In this document: piece after piece, positions 43,499 to 52,089 of the stretch | How positions within the stretch are numbered: position 1 is the stretch's first letter | Layout of the letters: the number at the start of each line of letters is the position of its first letter | Assembly (NCBI GenBank): GCA_030430165.1 | Contig: JAUIGL010000038.1 | Span: 1 to 56,481, forward strand | Direction: 5' to 3' | From: a bacterium | GTDB taxonomy: Bacteria > Desulfobacterota > Binatia > HRBIN30 > CADEER01 | DNA length: 56,481 bases | The notes under the pieces: model-generated | The model's database searches: none | Told to the model about the DNA's origin: nothing | Seen by the model: only the letters and a program-made list of their open reading frames with translations | Made by a program: the position numbers and the translations under genes

Positions 43499-46400
43499 TC
43501 AAGCGGTCCCGAGGTCGCCGCTCGTCTCCGCGGGAGGTTCTTCGACTCCGTAGATCATGCCGTAGGCGATCGGGATGACGATCAGGGTGAACAGCGTCGA
43601 GGCGACGATGCCGAAGATGATCGCCCAGGCGAGTCCGGAGAATACCGGGTCGAGCGTGATCACCCAGTTGGCGAGAAGAGTCGTGCCCGCGGTCAGAAGA
43701 ATTGGCCGGGTGCGCACGGCGACGGCGCGGACGATTGCTTCGCGCGTGGTCATGCCTTCGTCCTGTCCCATGTGGATGAAGTCGATCAGCACCACGGAGT
43801 TGCGGACCACGATCCCGGCCAGCGCGATCATTCCGATCATCGCCGTGGCGGTGAAGAACACGGGGTCCGGGTAGCCGCCGACGGTGGAGTCGCCGACCGA
43901 GTTGAGCAGCCAGAAGCCGGGCATGATGCCGATCAGGGTCAGCGGGATCGCCAGCATGATCAGCAGCGGCAGGCTGCGCGACTGCGTCTGGAACATGAGG
44001 ATGACGAAGATCCCGACCAGCGCCGCGCCGAAGGCGAGCCCGAGATCGCGAAACACATCGAGAGTGATCTTCCACTCTCCCTCGCCGGCCCAGTCGACGA
44101 GGTAACCGGGCGGCAACCGCCAGGGGTCGCCGCCGCCGGCGTCGAGCCAGGTGCGTTCGTCGGCAGCTCGAGGTGTGTCGGAATCGCTCGCCTCCGCATC
44201 TTCGTCGAGCTGGATGTCGATGATGGCATCGGCCGGCGGACGGCCGGCGACCTCCGCGAAGACGTACGCGACCGGACGCAGGTTCTTGTGGTGGATCGTC
44301 TTCTCTTCGGGGCGCTCGCGAAAGCGGCCGATGCCGCCGAGCTGAACCACTGCGCCGTCGCGTCCATGGACGTAGAGCTCGCGCAGGTCTTCGATCGAGG
44401 AGCGGTGGGTTCGCGGCAAGCGTAGCTCGACCCACAGTGGTTCGACCTCGCTCGGTCGGTGCAGCGTGGTCGACTTCAGGCCGCCGACGGCGATTTGGAG
44501 AGTGCGCGCTACGTCCTCGGTCGAGATTCCGGAGAGCGCGGCCTTGGCTTTGTCGGTCTCGAAGGACCAGAGCGACTGCGGGCTCTCGACACTGGTGTCG
44601 ACGTCGACCACTCCCGGCTCTCTCTCGACCCGCGCGCGCAGGCGCTCGGCGGCTGCAGCCAGCTCGTCGTAGGAGCCGCCGGCCGGTCCGTAGACCTCGG
44701 CGGTGATCGTCGCCATGACCGGCGGTCCGGGCGGAACTTCGACGATCTTGGCGTTCGCTCCGAGCTCGCCGGCGAGCTCGGCGATCGGCTTGCGCCAACG
44801 CAGGACCAGCGCGTGCGATTGTTGGGCGCGCGCGTCCTTCGCCGCCAGGTTGATGCGAATGTCGGCGACGTTGGCACCGCGGCGCAGAAAGTAGTGTCGC
44901 ACCATTCCATTGAAGTCCATCGGCGAAGCGGTGCCGACGAAGACCTCGTAGTCGCGCACTTCCGCTTCCGCGCCGGCGTACTCGGCGATGCGGCGCGCGA
45001 CCGCGGCGGTGCGGTCCAGACTGGTCCCTTCGGGCATGTCGATGACGATCTGCACCTCGTTCTTGTTGTCGTAGGGCAGCATCTTCAGCGGTACCCAGCG
45101 AAGCAGAGCGGGGGCGATGGCAAGCGCGAGCAGACCGGCGATTCCTGCGAGCACGGCCCGTCGCACTGCCGGTCGATCGAGGATCCCGCCGATGATCTTG
45201 TTGGAGAGTCGATAGGGCAGGGTCGCGGTCAGCTCGTAGCCGCCTTCGGTAGCGGCGGTGGGATCCTTTTCCTGCAAGGCGACCATCGCCAGCCACGGTG
45301 TGAGGATGAAAGCGACGACCGTCGAGATGGTCACCGTGAGCGGGACGTTGAGGGCCATCGGCGCCATGTACGGACCCATCATCCCGGTGATGAAGGTCAT
45401 TGGCAGAAAGCTGGCGATGATCGCCAGTGTGGACAGGATCAAGGCCGGTCGCACTTCCTGGATCGCGCGCAACACCGACTGGCGCGGCGGTAGCACGCGC
45501 ATGGCGAAGTAGCGGGCGATGTTCTCGACGTCGGTGATCGGGTCGTCGACCAGCAGGCCGAGCGAAAGGATCAGCGCAAACATCGTCACCCGGTTGATCG
45601 TGTAGCCAGCTACCAGATTGACGAAGAGCGTCAGGCCGTAGCAGACGGGAATCGCGATCGCGACGACCAGCGCCGCGCGCCAGCCGACCGTCAGACCAAT
45701 CAATCCGACCACGGTCAGGACGGCCACCAGAAGTCCCTCGACCAGCTCGTTGACCTTCTCGTCGGCGGTCTCGCCGTAGTCGCGGGTGATCCTGTACTCG
45801 ACTCCGTCCGGGAACTGGGATTCGGCGAGCGCGGCGAGCCGCGCGTGCACCGCTTCCGCCACCGCCACGGCGTTGCTGCCGCGCCGCTTGGCAACCGCGA
45901 GGTGTACCGCCGGGTAGAACCGATTGCGTTCGCCACCGTCGCTGCTGGCCGGACCGAAGCCGATCCAAGAGTAGCTTTCGATCTCGCTCGGGCCGTCGAT
46001 GACGACCGCTACGTCGCGCAGGTAAACCGGCCGATCCGCGGAGACGTCGACCACCAGCTCGCCCAGCTGCTCTGCCGAGGTGAGGAAACCTCCGGCTTCG
46101 ACGATGATCTCTTGATCCTGCTGCTCGAACGTTCCCGATCTCAACACGATGTTGCTGGTCGCCAGGGCCTCGGCGACTTGCAGCGGCGAGGTCGCGCGTG
46201 CCGCGAGTCGCTGTGGATCGAGCTCGACGCGGATGCGTCGCGGTCGGCCGCCGACGATCCAAACCCGGTTGGTGTTGGCGATCGCTTGCAGCTCGCGCTG
46301 CGTCTCCTCGGCAATGCGCCGCAAGTGATGGTCGTCGTAGCGCTCGGGCCGTGTGCTCCACAGAGTGGCGATGACGATCGGCACGTCGTCGATCTCGATC

Positions 46401-46825
46401 GGCTTGACTACCCAGGAGGCAACGGTTGGAGGAATCTGGTCGGTGTTCGAGTTGATCTTGTTGTAGAGCTTGACCAGCGAGTCTTCTCGGTCCTCGCCGA
46501 CGAAGAAGCGCACCGTGACGATGCAGTTGCCGGGACGCGACATCGAGTAGACGTACTCGACGCCGTCGATCTGGTAGAGCAGCTTTTCCAGACGGTCGGT
46601 GACCTGTCGTTCGACCTCGGCTGCCGAAAGGCCGGGCGCCGCGACCAGGATGTCCGCCATCGGCACGACGATCTGCGGTTCCTCTTCGCGCGGCGTCAGT
46701 AGCAGAGCGGCGGCGCCGAGGAGCACCGATAGAAGTATCACCAAGGCGGCGACGTCACCGCGCAGGAAGAGCTCGACCAGGCGCGTCAGACCGCCGGAGG
46801 TGGTTGCCGGTTCGCTGTCGTTCAT
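43499..46825 (-). CDS. RND efflux transporter, permease subunit
   Basis: A 1,108-residue inner-membrane proton-driven exporter of the AcrB/CusA superfamily. It has an N-terminal helix, a large periplasmic porter domain (MADILVAAPGLSAAEVERQV), central helices, then the duplicate half. The proton-relay pair is present as Asp427/Asp428 in SLGLLVDDPITDVEN. The later helix reads GIVVRNSVVLIDF, with Arg where AcrB has Lys940, common in this subgroup. Substrate cannot be predicted. It begins 30 bases after its membrane-fusion partner; no outer-membrane TolC-type partner gene lies alongside. Confidence 0.93.
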   Translation of the reverse strand: MNDSEPATTSGGLTRLVELFLRGDVAALVILLSVLLGAAALLLTPREEEPQIVVPMADILVAAPGLSAAEVERQVTDRLEKLLYQIDGVEYVYSMSRPGNCIVTVRFFVGEDREDSLVKLYNKINSNTDQIPPTVASWVVKPIEIDDVPIVIATLWSTRPERYDDHHLRRIAEETQRELQAIANTNRVWIVGGRPRRIRVELDPQRLAARATSPLQVAEALATSNIVLRSGTFEQQDQEIIVEAGGFLTSAEQLGELVVDVSADRPVYLRDVAVVIDGPSEIESYSWIGFGPASSDGGERNRFYPAVHLAVAKRRGSNAVAVAEAVHARLAALAESQFPDGVEYRITRDYGETADEKVNELVEGLLVAVLTVVGLIGLTVGWRAALVVAIAIPVCYGLTLFVNLVAGYTINRVTMFALILSLGLLVDDPITDVENIARYFAMRVLPPRQSVLRAIQEVRPALILSTLAIIASFLPMTFITGMMGPYMAPMALNVPLTVTISTVVAFILTPWLAMVALQEKDPTAATEGGYELTATLPYRLSNKIIGGILDRPAVRRAVLAGIAGLLALAIAPALLRWVPLKMLPYDNKNEVQIVIDMPEGTSLDRTAAVARRIAEYAGAEAEVRDYEVFVGTASPMDFNGMVRHYFLRRGANVADIRINLAAKDARAQQSHALVLRWRKPIAELAGELGANAKIVEVPPGPPVMATITAEVYGPAGGSYDELAAAAERLRARVEREPGVVDVDTSVESPQSLWSFETDKAKAALSGISTEDVARTLQIAVGGLKSTTLHRPSEVEPLWVELRLPRTHRSSIEDLRELYVHGRDGAVVQLGGIGRFRERPEEKTIHHKNLRPVAYVFAEVAGRPPADAIIDIQLDEDAEASDSDTPRAADERTWLDAGGGDPWRLPPGYLVDWAGEGEWKITLDVFRDLGLAFGAALVGIFVILMFQTQSRSLPLLIMLAIPLTLIGIMPGFWLLNSVGDSTVGGYPDPVFFTATAMIGMIALAGIVVRNSVVLIDFIHMGQDEGMTTREAIVRAVAVRTRPILLTAGTTLLANWVITLDPVFSGLAWAIIFGIVASTLFTLIVIPIAYGMIYGVEEPPAETSGDLGTA

Positions 46826-46855
46826 GCGCGATTGTTGCCCGCCGGAAATCGGCGC

Positions 46856-47965
46856 TCAGCCGGCCGTTTCGTCTGTGGCTTTGCCGACGACGACGCGCTC
46901 GCCGGCGGCGAGGCCGCCGAGAACCTCGACCCTTCCGTCATCCCCGGCGCGACCGATCTTGACGTAGCGTCGCTCGAGCGTGTCGTCGTCGCGGACGACG
47001 TCGACGAACTCCAGCTGGCCGACCCGGTGCACGGCTCGTTCGTCGATGCACAGATGCCGCCGTTCGCCGGCCGGGATGCGCAAGCGGCCGAACATTCCTT
47101 CGTAGAGACTCTCCGATCGCGGCAGGCTGACTTTTACCAGGAACGAACGGCTGGGGGTGTCGGCCTGGGGTACGATCTCGTCGATCGTCGCTTCGATCTC
47201 GGTGTCGGTCGCGTCGACGTAGACGGTGAGTCGGTCGCCCGGTTTCATGCGCACCGCCAAACGCTCCGGCACCGGCGCCTCTAGACGCAGCGAGGCGGCG
47301 TCGTAGAGGACCAGTAGCGGGACTCCGGGCCGGGCGACGTCGCCCGGTTCCGCCAGGCGGTCGACGATGCGCCCCGACTTGGGCGCCGCGACGGTGGCGT
47401 ACGAGAGCATCACCTCGGCTTCGCGCACCGCCTGCTCGGCCTGCAACTGCTTGGCCTGGGCGACCCGAAACGCGGACTCCGCCCGGTCGAGCTCCGACCG
47501 CGACAGCACGTTCTTGTCGAACAACGGCTTGGATCGGGAATAGGCTCGCTTCGACTCCACGCCCACGGCTCGGGCGCTGGCCACGGATTGCTGCGCCTGG
47601 TCCAGTCGCGCGCGCAGCTCGCGGTCGTCGAGGCGCACCAGGACGTCACCGCGGCGGACCTGTTCGCCGGCGGCCACTTCGATGGACTCGATCGTTGCCA
47701 GGACGCGGGACGAAACCAGCGTGCGGTTGGCCGCCTTGAGCGTGCCGATCACTTCGTCGATGGTCGGTTTGGTCACCTCGTGGGTGATGTCGAGCGCCGT
47801 ACCCGGAGCCAAGCGGCGCTCGACTTCGTCCCGCCCCGGGGCAATCTTCTTCTCGAAGCTGCCGGCAAGCCAGGCGATGATGAGAACGAGCACGGCCAAT
47901 CCGACGATCGGCGGTGCGATCCGCCGCCAGCGGACGTTCCTGGTCACTGCGCCGTGCTCTGCCAT
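46856..47965 (-). CDS. RND efflux periplasmic adaptor (membrane fusion protein)
   Basis: A 369-residue adaptor linking the pump to an outer-membrane channel. A single N-terminal transmembrane segment (about 15-37, PPIVGLAVLVLIIAWLAG) is followed by a barrel-sandwich hybrid half (VAAGEQVRRGDVLVRLDD). A helical hairpin (about 110-175, coiled-coil), the second half (AAPKSGRIVDRLAEPGD) and a beta-barrel/membrane-proximal domain complete it. The ATG at 47965 (MAEHGAV) is preferred; a TTG at 47998 would add eleven residues. First gene of a three-gene unit with the pump and the DsbA-like protein. Confidence 0.9.
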   Translation of the reverse strand: MAEHGAVTRNVRWRRIAPPIVGLAVLVLIIAWLAGSFEKKIAPGRDEVERRLAPGTALDITHEVTKPTIDEVIGTLKAANRTLVSSRVLATIESIEVAAGEQVRRGDVLVRLDDRELRARLDQAQQSVASARAVGVESKRAYSRSKPLFDKNVLSRSELDRAESAFRVAQAKQLQAEQAVREAEVMLSYATVAAPKSGRIVDRLAEPGDVARPGVPLLVLYDAASLRLEAPVPERLAVRMKPGDRLTVYVDATDTEIEATIDEIVPQADTPSRSFLVKVSLPRSESLYEGMFGRLRIPAGERRHLCIDERAVHRVGQLEFVDVVRDDDTLERRYVKIGRAGDDGRVEVLGGLAAGERVVVGKATDETAG

Positions 47966-48084
47966 TTCGATACCGGGCCGATGTCTGGAAGCGAGCAATC
48001 GCTATACCAGGGCCGGGGTCCCACCGACACTGATCGTGTTGTTCGGTGTGCTCTCTCGGAATCGAGAATAGCGCACCGGGGGCA

Positions 48085-48118
48085 GAAAAAAGGGGAGAGC
48101 CGTAAGGCTCTCCCCTTT
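48085..48118 (-). terminator. Strong intrinsic terminator behind the duplicated-cysteine protein gene
   Basis: AAAGGGGAGAGCC at 48089-48101 pairs perfectly with GGCTCTCCCCTTT at 48106-48118 around a GTAA loop, a 13-pair stem. On the minus strand it is followed by a run of T bases (complement of 48086-48091). It lies 25 bases past the stop of the leftward gene and insulates it from the RND operon that follows in the same direction. Confidence 0.88.
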
Positions 48119-48142
48119 GTCACATTCGCTGGAGTGGCGGTG

Positions 48143-48553
48143 TCAGGAAGGCAAGACGGTCTTGGTCGACGGCAGGCAGAGCAGGAACGCCTTCTTCGCC
48201 TGGAGCTGGAGCGTACCCAACTGGTTGACGATCTCTACATTGGGGCGATCGGCCGCCTGCAGGCGCGGGCCCTTGACCTTGTAACAGCTCAGATGGTCGT
48301 CGGTGTTGAGGATACCCTCGTCGTTCTTGTCGACCGGGTTGCAGAAGAGGAACGGCTTCTTCGCCTCGAAGATCCCGTCGTTGATGCCGAACTGGTCGGT
48401 CAGCGTAACCGACGTCTTTTCGAACTTCGGATTCTTCAGGTCTTTGACCTTGTAGCACTTGTAATGATCGAGGTTGAACTGCGCCGCGGCCGGCGCCGCC
48501 GCCAAGATTGCGGTTGCCACGAAAGCGAAGCAGAAGTTTGAAACCGAGCGCAT
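48143..48553 (-). CDS. Small secreted protein with a tandemly duplicated cysteine-containing domain
   Basis: A 136-residue protein with a signal peptide (cleavage near PAAAQ, residue 24). The mature protein is two copies of a domain of about 45 residues: 29-76 (HYKCYKVKD ... FGINDG ... KKPFLFCNP) and 86-131 (HLSCYKVKG ... LGTLQ ... KKAFLLCLP). Each has a pair of cysteines (33/71 and 90/126) that could form a disulfide. Similar HYKCYKVK-type domains recur in hypothetical exported proteins, but I know of no function. The ATG at 48553 has GGGGGA upstream. Confidence 0.78.
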   Translation of the reverse strand: MRSVSNFCFAFVATAILAAAPAAAQFNLDHYKCYKVKDLKNPKFEKTSVTLTDQFGINDGIFEAKKPFLFCNPVDKNDEGILNTDDHLSCYKVKGPRLQAADRPNVEIVNQLGTLQLQAKKAFLLCLPSTKTVLPS

Positions 48554-48626
48554 GTATTCGTCCCCCTCTAGAGAGCCTGCGAAACCCGGGTATGATTGCC
48601 GGGGTCGCATCGACGGCTCCCTTCAA

Positions 48627-48656
48627 GCTATGCACTGGCGCCGACGAGCAAGTCAA
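48627..48656 (-). promoter_or_regulatory. Candidate promoter for the duplicated-cysteine protein gene
   Basis: On the minus strand TTGACT (complement of 48651-48656) is followed after 18 bases by CATAGC (complement of 48627-48632), 73 bases before the ATG. The -35 matches five of six consensus positions; the -10 is weak. Confidence 0.35.
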
Positions 48657-48732
48657 GGACAATGAACTCGGGCGGCCAAATTAGTAACCATCTGTACGGA
48701 GATGTCGCCTCACGGGCGCTCGGCGGTTTGGG

Positions 48733-49785
48733 ATGTATCCGGTAACTAATCGATTTATCAGGACAATCGCAGTCGCTGCGCTGGCCCTCGCGGGTTCCGG
48801 ATGCACCGGTGGTGAGACCGATAAACCCGCTCGCCCGCAATCGGATCAGCCACCGACCGTCGCTCGCGTCACGCCGGGCTCGGGCGCCCAGGCAGCGCTG
48901 ATGACGGCGATTGCCGCCGCCGACGTAGCGGCGGTTGGCCAGGCTCTAAGTGATGGCGCGGCGGTCGAGGCAGCTAGCGCCGAAGGCTGGACGCCGCTGC
49001 TCGCCGCCGCTCACCACGGCAACGTCGCTATCGTCGAGGCCCTGCTGGCGGCGGGGGCGGATCCGAACCGGCCCGGGAAGGGTGGGGCTCGGCCGTTGCT
49101 CAAGGCCGTCGAGGCAGGCCACGCCCCGGTTGCCGAGCTCTTGCTCGACCGCGGTGCCTTGGCCGGTGCGGCCGATGGCCGCGGTTGGACGCCGCTGATG
49201 GCGGCGGCGTTTCACGGACGCGTCGGGTTGATCCGTCGCTTGCTGGCCGCCGGGGCGCCAGTCGACGCGCGCGACCGGCTGGGGCCGACGGCGCTGATTC
49301 GCGCGGCGGGCAACGGCTATGACGAAGCAGTCGCCGTTCTCCTGGCGGCCGGGGCCAACCCTCAGGTCGGCGACAACGAGGGGGTAACCGCGTTGATCGC
49401 GGCCTCGGTCAAAGGGCACTTGCCGGTCGCGCGCCGGTTGCTCGATGCCGGAGCCGACGTCAACGCGACCAGTGCCGACGGCTGGACGCCGTTGCTCGGC
49501 GCCGCCGGTGCAGGCTTCCCGGAGGTGGTCGCGCTCCTGCTCGAGCGTGGCGCGGCGATCGATGCCCAGGGGAAGAACGAGATGACACCGCTGATGCTGG
49601 CGGTCGTCAACGATCACGCCGAGGTCGTAGCGCTGCTGCTCGCCGGCGGCGCCGACACCGAGTTGCGCAACGTCGAGAAGGAAACGGCTCTCGACATAGC
49701 CCGCTTTTGGGAGCATGAGGAGGTTCTCGAGGTGATGGCGGCTGCGGGTCTCGGCGCGGCAGAAGGGGGAGATTCGGTTCAATGA
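48733..49785 (+). CDS. Exported ankyrin-repeat protein, probable lipoprotein
   Basis: A 350-residue protein with a hydrophobic N-terminal signal ending in ALAGSGC, so a lipid attachment at Cys24 is plausible though the -3 position is not ideal. After a Pro/Gln-rich linker, residues about 50-340 form nine ankyrin repeats of 33 residues (GWTPLLAAA, GNVAIVEALLAAGADPN and variants). Such a domain would mediate protein binding in the periplasm; the partner is unknown. Its stop overlaps the start of the SAM-hydroxide adenosyltransferase gene (ATGA), so it may be part of that operon. Confidence 0.85.
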   Translation: MYPVTNRFIRTIAVAALALAGSGCTGGETDKPARPQSDQPPTVARVTPGSGAQAALMTAIAAADVAAVGQALSDGAAVEAASAEGWTPLLAAAHHGNVAIVEALLAAGADPNRPGKGGARPLLKAVEAGHAPVAELLLDRGALAGAADGRGWTPLMAAAFHGRVGLIRRLLAAGAPVDARDRLGPTALIRAAGNGYDEAVAVLLAAGANPQVGDNEGVTALIAASVKGHLPVARRLLDAGADVNATSADGWTPLLGAAGAGFPEVVALLLERGAAIDAQGKNEMTPLMLAVVNDHAEVVALLLAGGADTELRNVEKETALDIARFWEHEEVLEVMAAAGLGAAEGGDSVQ

Positions 49786-50645
49786 ACCGGCGGTCGTCGA
49801 CTCGACGGGAAGCGGATCGCGTCCGGGCTCGTCGCTGGAGCGCCGCCGGTTGGCAACCCAGCGGGGTGGTCAGTGTGCTCTCCGACTTCGGCGTTTCCGA
49901 CCCCTATGTGGGGATCATGAAAGGCGTTGTCCTCGGCGCGGCTCCTCAGGTCCGCGTCGTCGACCTGACGCACATGGTGCCACCCCAGAACGTCGTCGTC
50001 GGCGCGCTCCTCCTGCGCAGCGCAGTTGCCTTCTTCCCTCCCGGCACGGTTCATCTCGCGGTCGTCGATCCCGGAGTGGGCAGCGCGCGCGACCCGTTGG
50101 TCGTGACCACCGACGACGCGGTACTGGTTGGTCCCGACAATGGCTTGCTGCAGCCGAGTGCCGAGCGCCTCGGCTTTCGCGAGGCGCGCCGAATCGAGGC
50201 GTCGCAGTACTTCCTGGACCCGGTCAGCGACACCTTCCACGGGCGCGACATTTTCGCGCCCATCGCCGGGCAGATCGCCGCCGGCCAGTCGCCGCAGGAG
50301 ATGGGGCCGTTGCTCGAGTCGATGCAGTCACTCGACCTGCCGTCGCCGCATCGCGAAGGCGGCGCGATCGTCGGCCGGGTGATCCATGTCGACCACTTCG
50401 GCAATCTGGTGACCAACATCGAGATCGCCGACGTCTTCGACTCGGTTGTCGAGGTGCGCGCGGGCGCGCACCGGCTCGGCCGCCTGGTCCGGTCGTACGC
50501 CGAGGTCGGCCACGGCGAGGTCGTGGCGATCGGCGGCAGTTGGGGAATGCTCGAGATCTCGGTGCGCGACGGCAGCGCAGCAACGGCGCTCGCGCTCGGC
50601 CGCGGTGACGAGATCGAGGTCGTCATTGCCAAGGGGGACGCGTGA
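49782..50645 (+). CDS. SAM hydroxide adenosyltransferase (DUF62 family)
   Basis: Hydrolyses S-adenosylmethionine to adenosine and methionine. The 287-residue product has the family landmarks LSDFGVSDPYVGIMKG (33-48), VDPGVGSARDPLV, GPDNGLLQPS, TFHGRDIFAP and VDHFGNLVTNI. About 28 residues precede the usual family start; the listed ATG is chosen for its four-base overlap with the ankyrin gene, and an internal GTG near residue 29 could be the true start. The physiological reason for SAM hydrolysis by this family remains unclear. Its stop overlaps the next start. Confidence 0.9.
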   Translation: MNRRSSTRREADRVRARRWSAAGWQPSGVVSVLSDFGVSDPYVGIMKGVVLGAAPQVRVVDLTHMVPPQNVVVGALLLRSAVAFFPPGTVHLAVVDPGVGSARDPLVVTTDDAVLVGPDNGLLQPSAERLGFREARRIEASQYFLDPVSDTFHGRDIFAPIAGQIAAGQSPQEMGPLLESMQSLDLPSPHREGGAIVGRVIHVDHFGNLVTNIEIADVFDSVVEVRAGAHRLGRLVRSYAEVGHGEVVAIGGSWGMLEISVRDGSAATALALGRGDEIEVVIAKGDA

Positions 50646-51577
50646 GCGCTCCGCTGTTGCCACCGCGGCCTGCTGCGTACGCGGATCCGCCTCGCACCAG
50701 TGTGTGGATTCACGTCCTCTTGTTCGTCGCCACCTTCTTCAGCGCAGCGCTGGCGAGTGCACTCGGGATCGGCGCCGACCTGGTCGCCGACCCCGGGGCC
50801 ATCACGGTTGGCTTCCCCTACGCGATTACCTTGATGGCGATTCTCTTCGCGCACGAGATGGGGCACTACACCCTGGCTCGTGTGCACCGCGTCGACGCCA
50901 CCCTCCCGTACTTCATCCCGGCACCGCCGATCTTCTTCATCGGCACCTTCGGCGCTTTCATCCGCATGCGCGGCGCACCCGGCGACCGCCGGGCGTTGTT
51001 CGACATCGGCGCCGCCGGTCCGTGGGCCGGCTTCATGGTCGCGGTTCCGGCGCTGGTCGTAGGGCTCCACCTCTCGGAGGTGATTCCGACACCGGAGTCC
51101 GAGATGTCGGGTCTCTTTCTCGGCGACTCGATCCTCATGCGGCAGATGCAATCGGCGATTCTCGGGGTCGACCCGGAGACGGCGACCGTGCACCTGCACC
51201 CGATCGCGCTCGCCGCGTGGGTCGGGTTCCTGGTGACCGCGCTCAATCTGATGCCGGTCGGGCAGCTCGACGGCGGGCACGTGGTTTACGCGCTCCTCGG
51301 CGAGGTCTGGCACAAGTGGATCTCGCGCGGCACGGTGGTCGGCTTGCTCATCCTCGGACTCGGCGGTTGGCCGGGCTGGCTGTTCTGGGTGGCGCTGCTG
51401 GCGGCGATCGGTTTTCGCCATCCGCGCACCGGAGAGGCGACGATCGGGCTCGATCGATCGCGTCTGATTCTCGCTCTGCTGACCGTGGTGATGTTCGTTC
51501 TGGTGTTCATGCCGGAGCCACTCTTCGAGCGCGCCGAGCCGATCGTTCTACCCGCCGGCGAATGGATCGAAGTCTGA
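50642..51577 (+). CDS. Site-2 protease-family membrane metalloprotease
   Basis: A 311-residue M50-type intramembrane protease. The zinc-binding HEMGH is at 71-75 in a transmembrane segment. The third ligand is in NLMPVGQLDGGH (Asp210). About six hydrophobic helices are visible, and no PDZ domain is inserted, so it belongs to the short FtsH-independent S2P group rather than RseP. The substrate is unknown. It starts with GTG, overlapping the DUF62 stop by four bases (GTGA). Confidence 0.9.
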   Translation: MSAPLLPPRPAAYADPPRTSVWIHVLLFVATFFSAALASALGIGADLVADPGAITVGFPYAITLMAILFAHEMGHYTLARVHRVDATLPYFIPAPPIFFIGTFGAFIRMRGAPGDRRALFDIGAAGPWAGFMVAVPALVVGLHLSEVIPTPESEMSGLFLGDSILMRQMQSAILGVDPETATVHLHPIALAAWVGFLVTALNLMPVGQLDGGHVVYALLGEVWHKWISRGTVVGLLILGLGGWPGWLFWVALLAAIGFRHPRTGEATIGLDRSRLILALLTVVMFVLVFMPEPLFERAEPIVLPAGEWIEV

Positions 51578-51633
51578 CTTCTTCGCGGGGCCGGGGTTGA
51601 CCTCGAGTCGACGGTGGCGGCAGGTACTTGGCG

Positions 51634-52089
51634 ATGAGTGAGCGACCGAGTTGGGACGAGTACTTCATGACGATCACGCGCCAGGTGGCGGAACGCTCGA
51701 CCTGTGTGCGTGCCAAGGTAGGCGCGGTGATCGTGCGCGACCGCAACATCCTGGCGACTGGATACAACGGCTCGCCGGCCGGATTGCCGCATTGCATCGA
51801 CGTCGGCTGTCTCGTCTACAAGTCGCAGACGCCGACCGGCGAGATGGAAGAGAATTGCTTCCGGACGATTCACGCCGAGATCAACGCGATTGCCCAGGCC
51901 GCGAAGAACGGCGCCGCGATCAGCGGCGCCGATATCTACATCACCCACACGCCGTGCATCCACTGCTTCAAGACGCTGCTGAACACCGGCATCGATCGCA
52001 TCTGCTACGAGAAGCCGTACAAGCTGCACACCTTGGAGGAGTTCAAGAGCTACGCGCCGCACGTCGAGCTGGTTCAGGTCGAGATGTAG
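51634..52089 (+). CDS. Deoxycytidylate (dCMP) deaminase
   Basis: Deaminates dCMP to dUMP for thymidylate synthesis. The 151-residue product has the zinc site HAEINAI (His80, Glu82) and TPCIHC (Cys108, Cys111), preceded by the dCMP-type GYNGSPAGLPHC. This separates it from tRNA and cytidine deaminases; it resembles ComEB. The ATG at 51634 is used, though a TTG six bases upstream is possible. Its TAG is immediately followed by the ATG of the next gene. Confidence 0.92.
   Translation: MSERPSWDEYFMTITRQVAERSTCVRAKVGAVIVRDRNILATGYNGSPAGLPHCIDVGCLVYKSQTPTGEMEENCFRTIHAEINAIAQAAKNGAAISGADIYITHTPCIHCFKTLLNTGIDRICYEKPYKLHTLEEFKSYAPHVELVQVEM

Noticed and set aside
48681-48749. TTAGTAACC and GGTAACTAA as an inverted pair around the ankyrin gene start
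   Set aside because: One mismatch, a 51-base spacer and no further support; likely chance.
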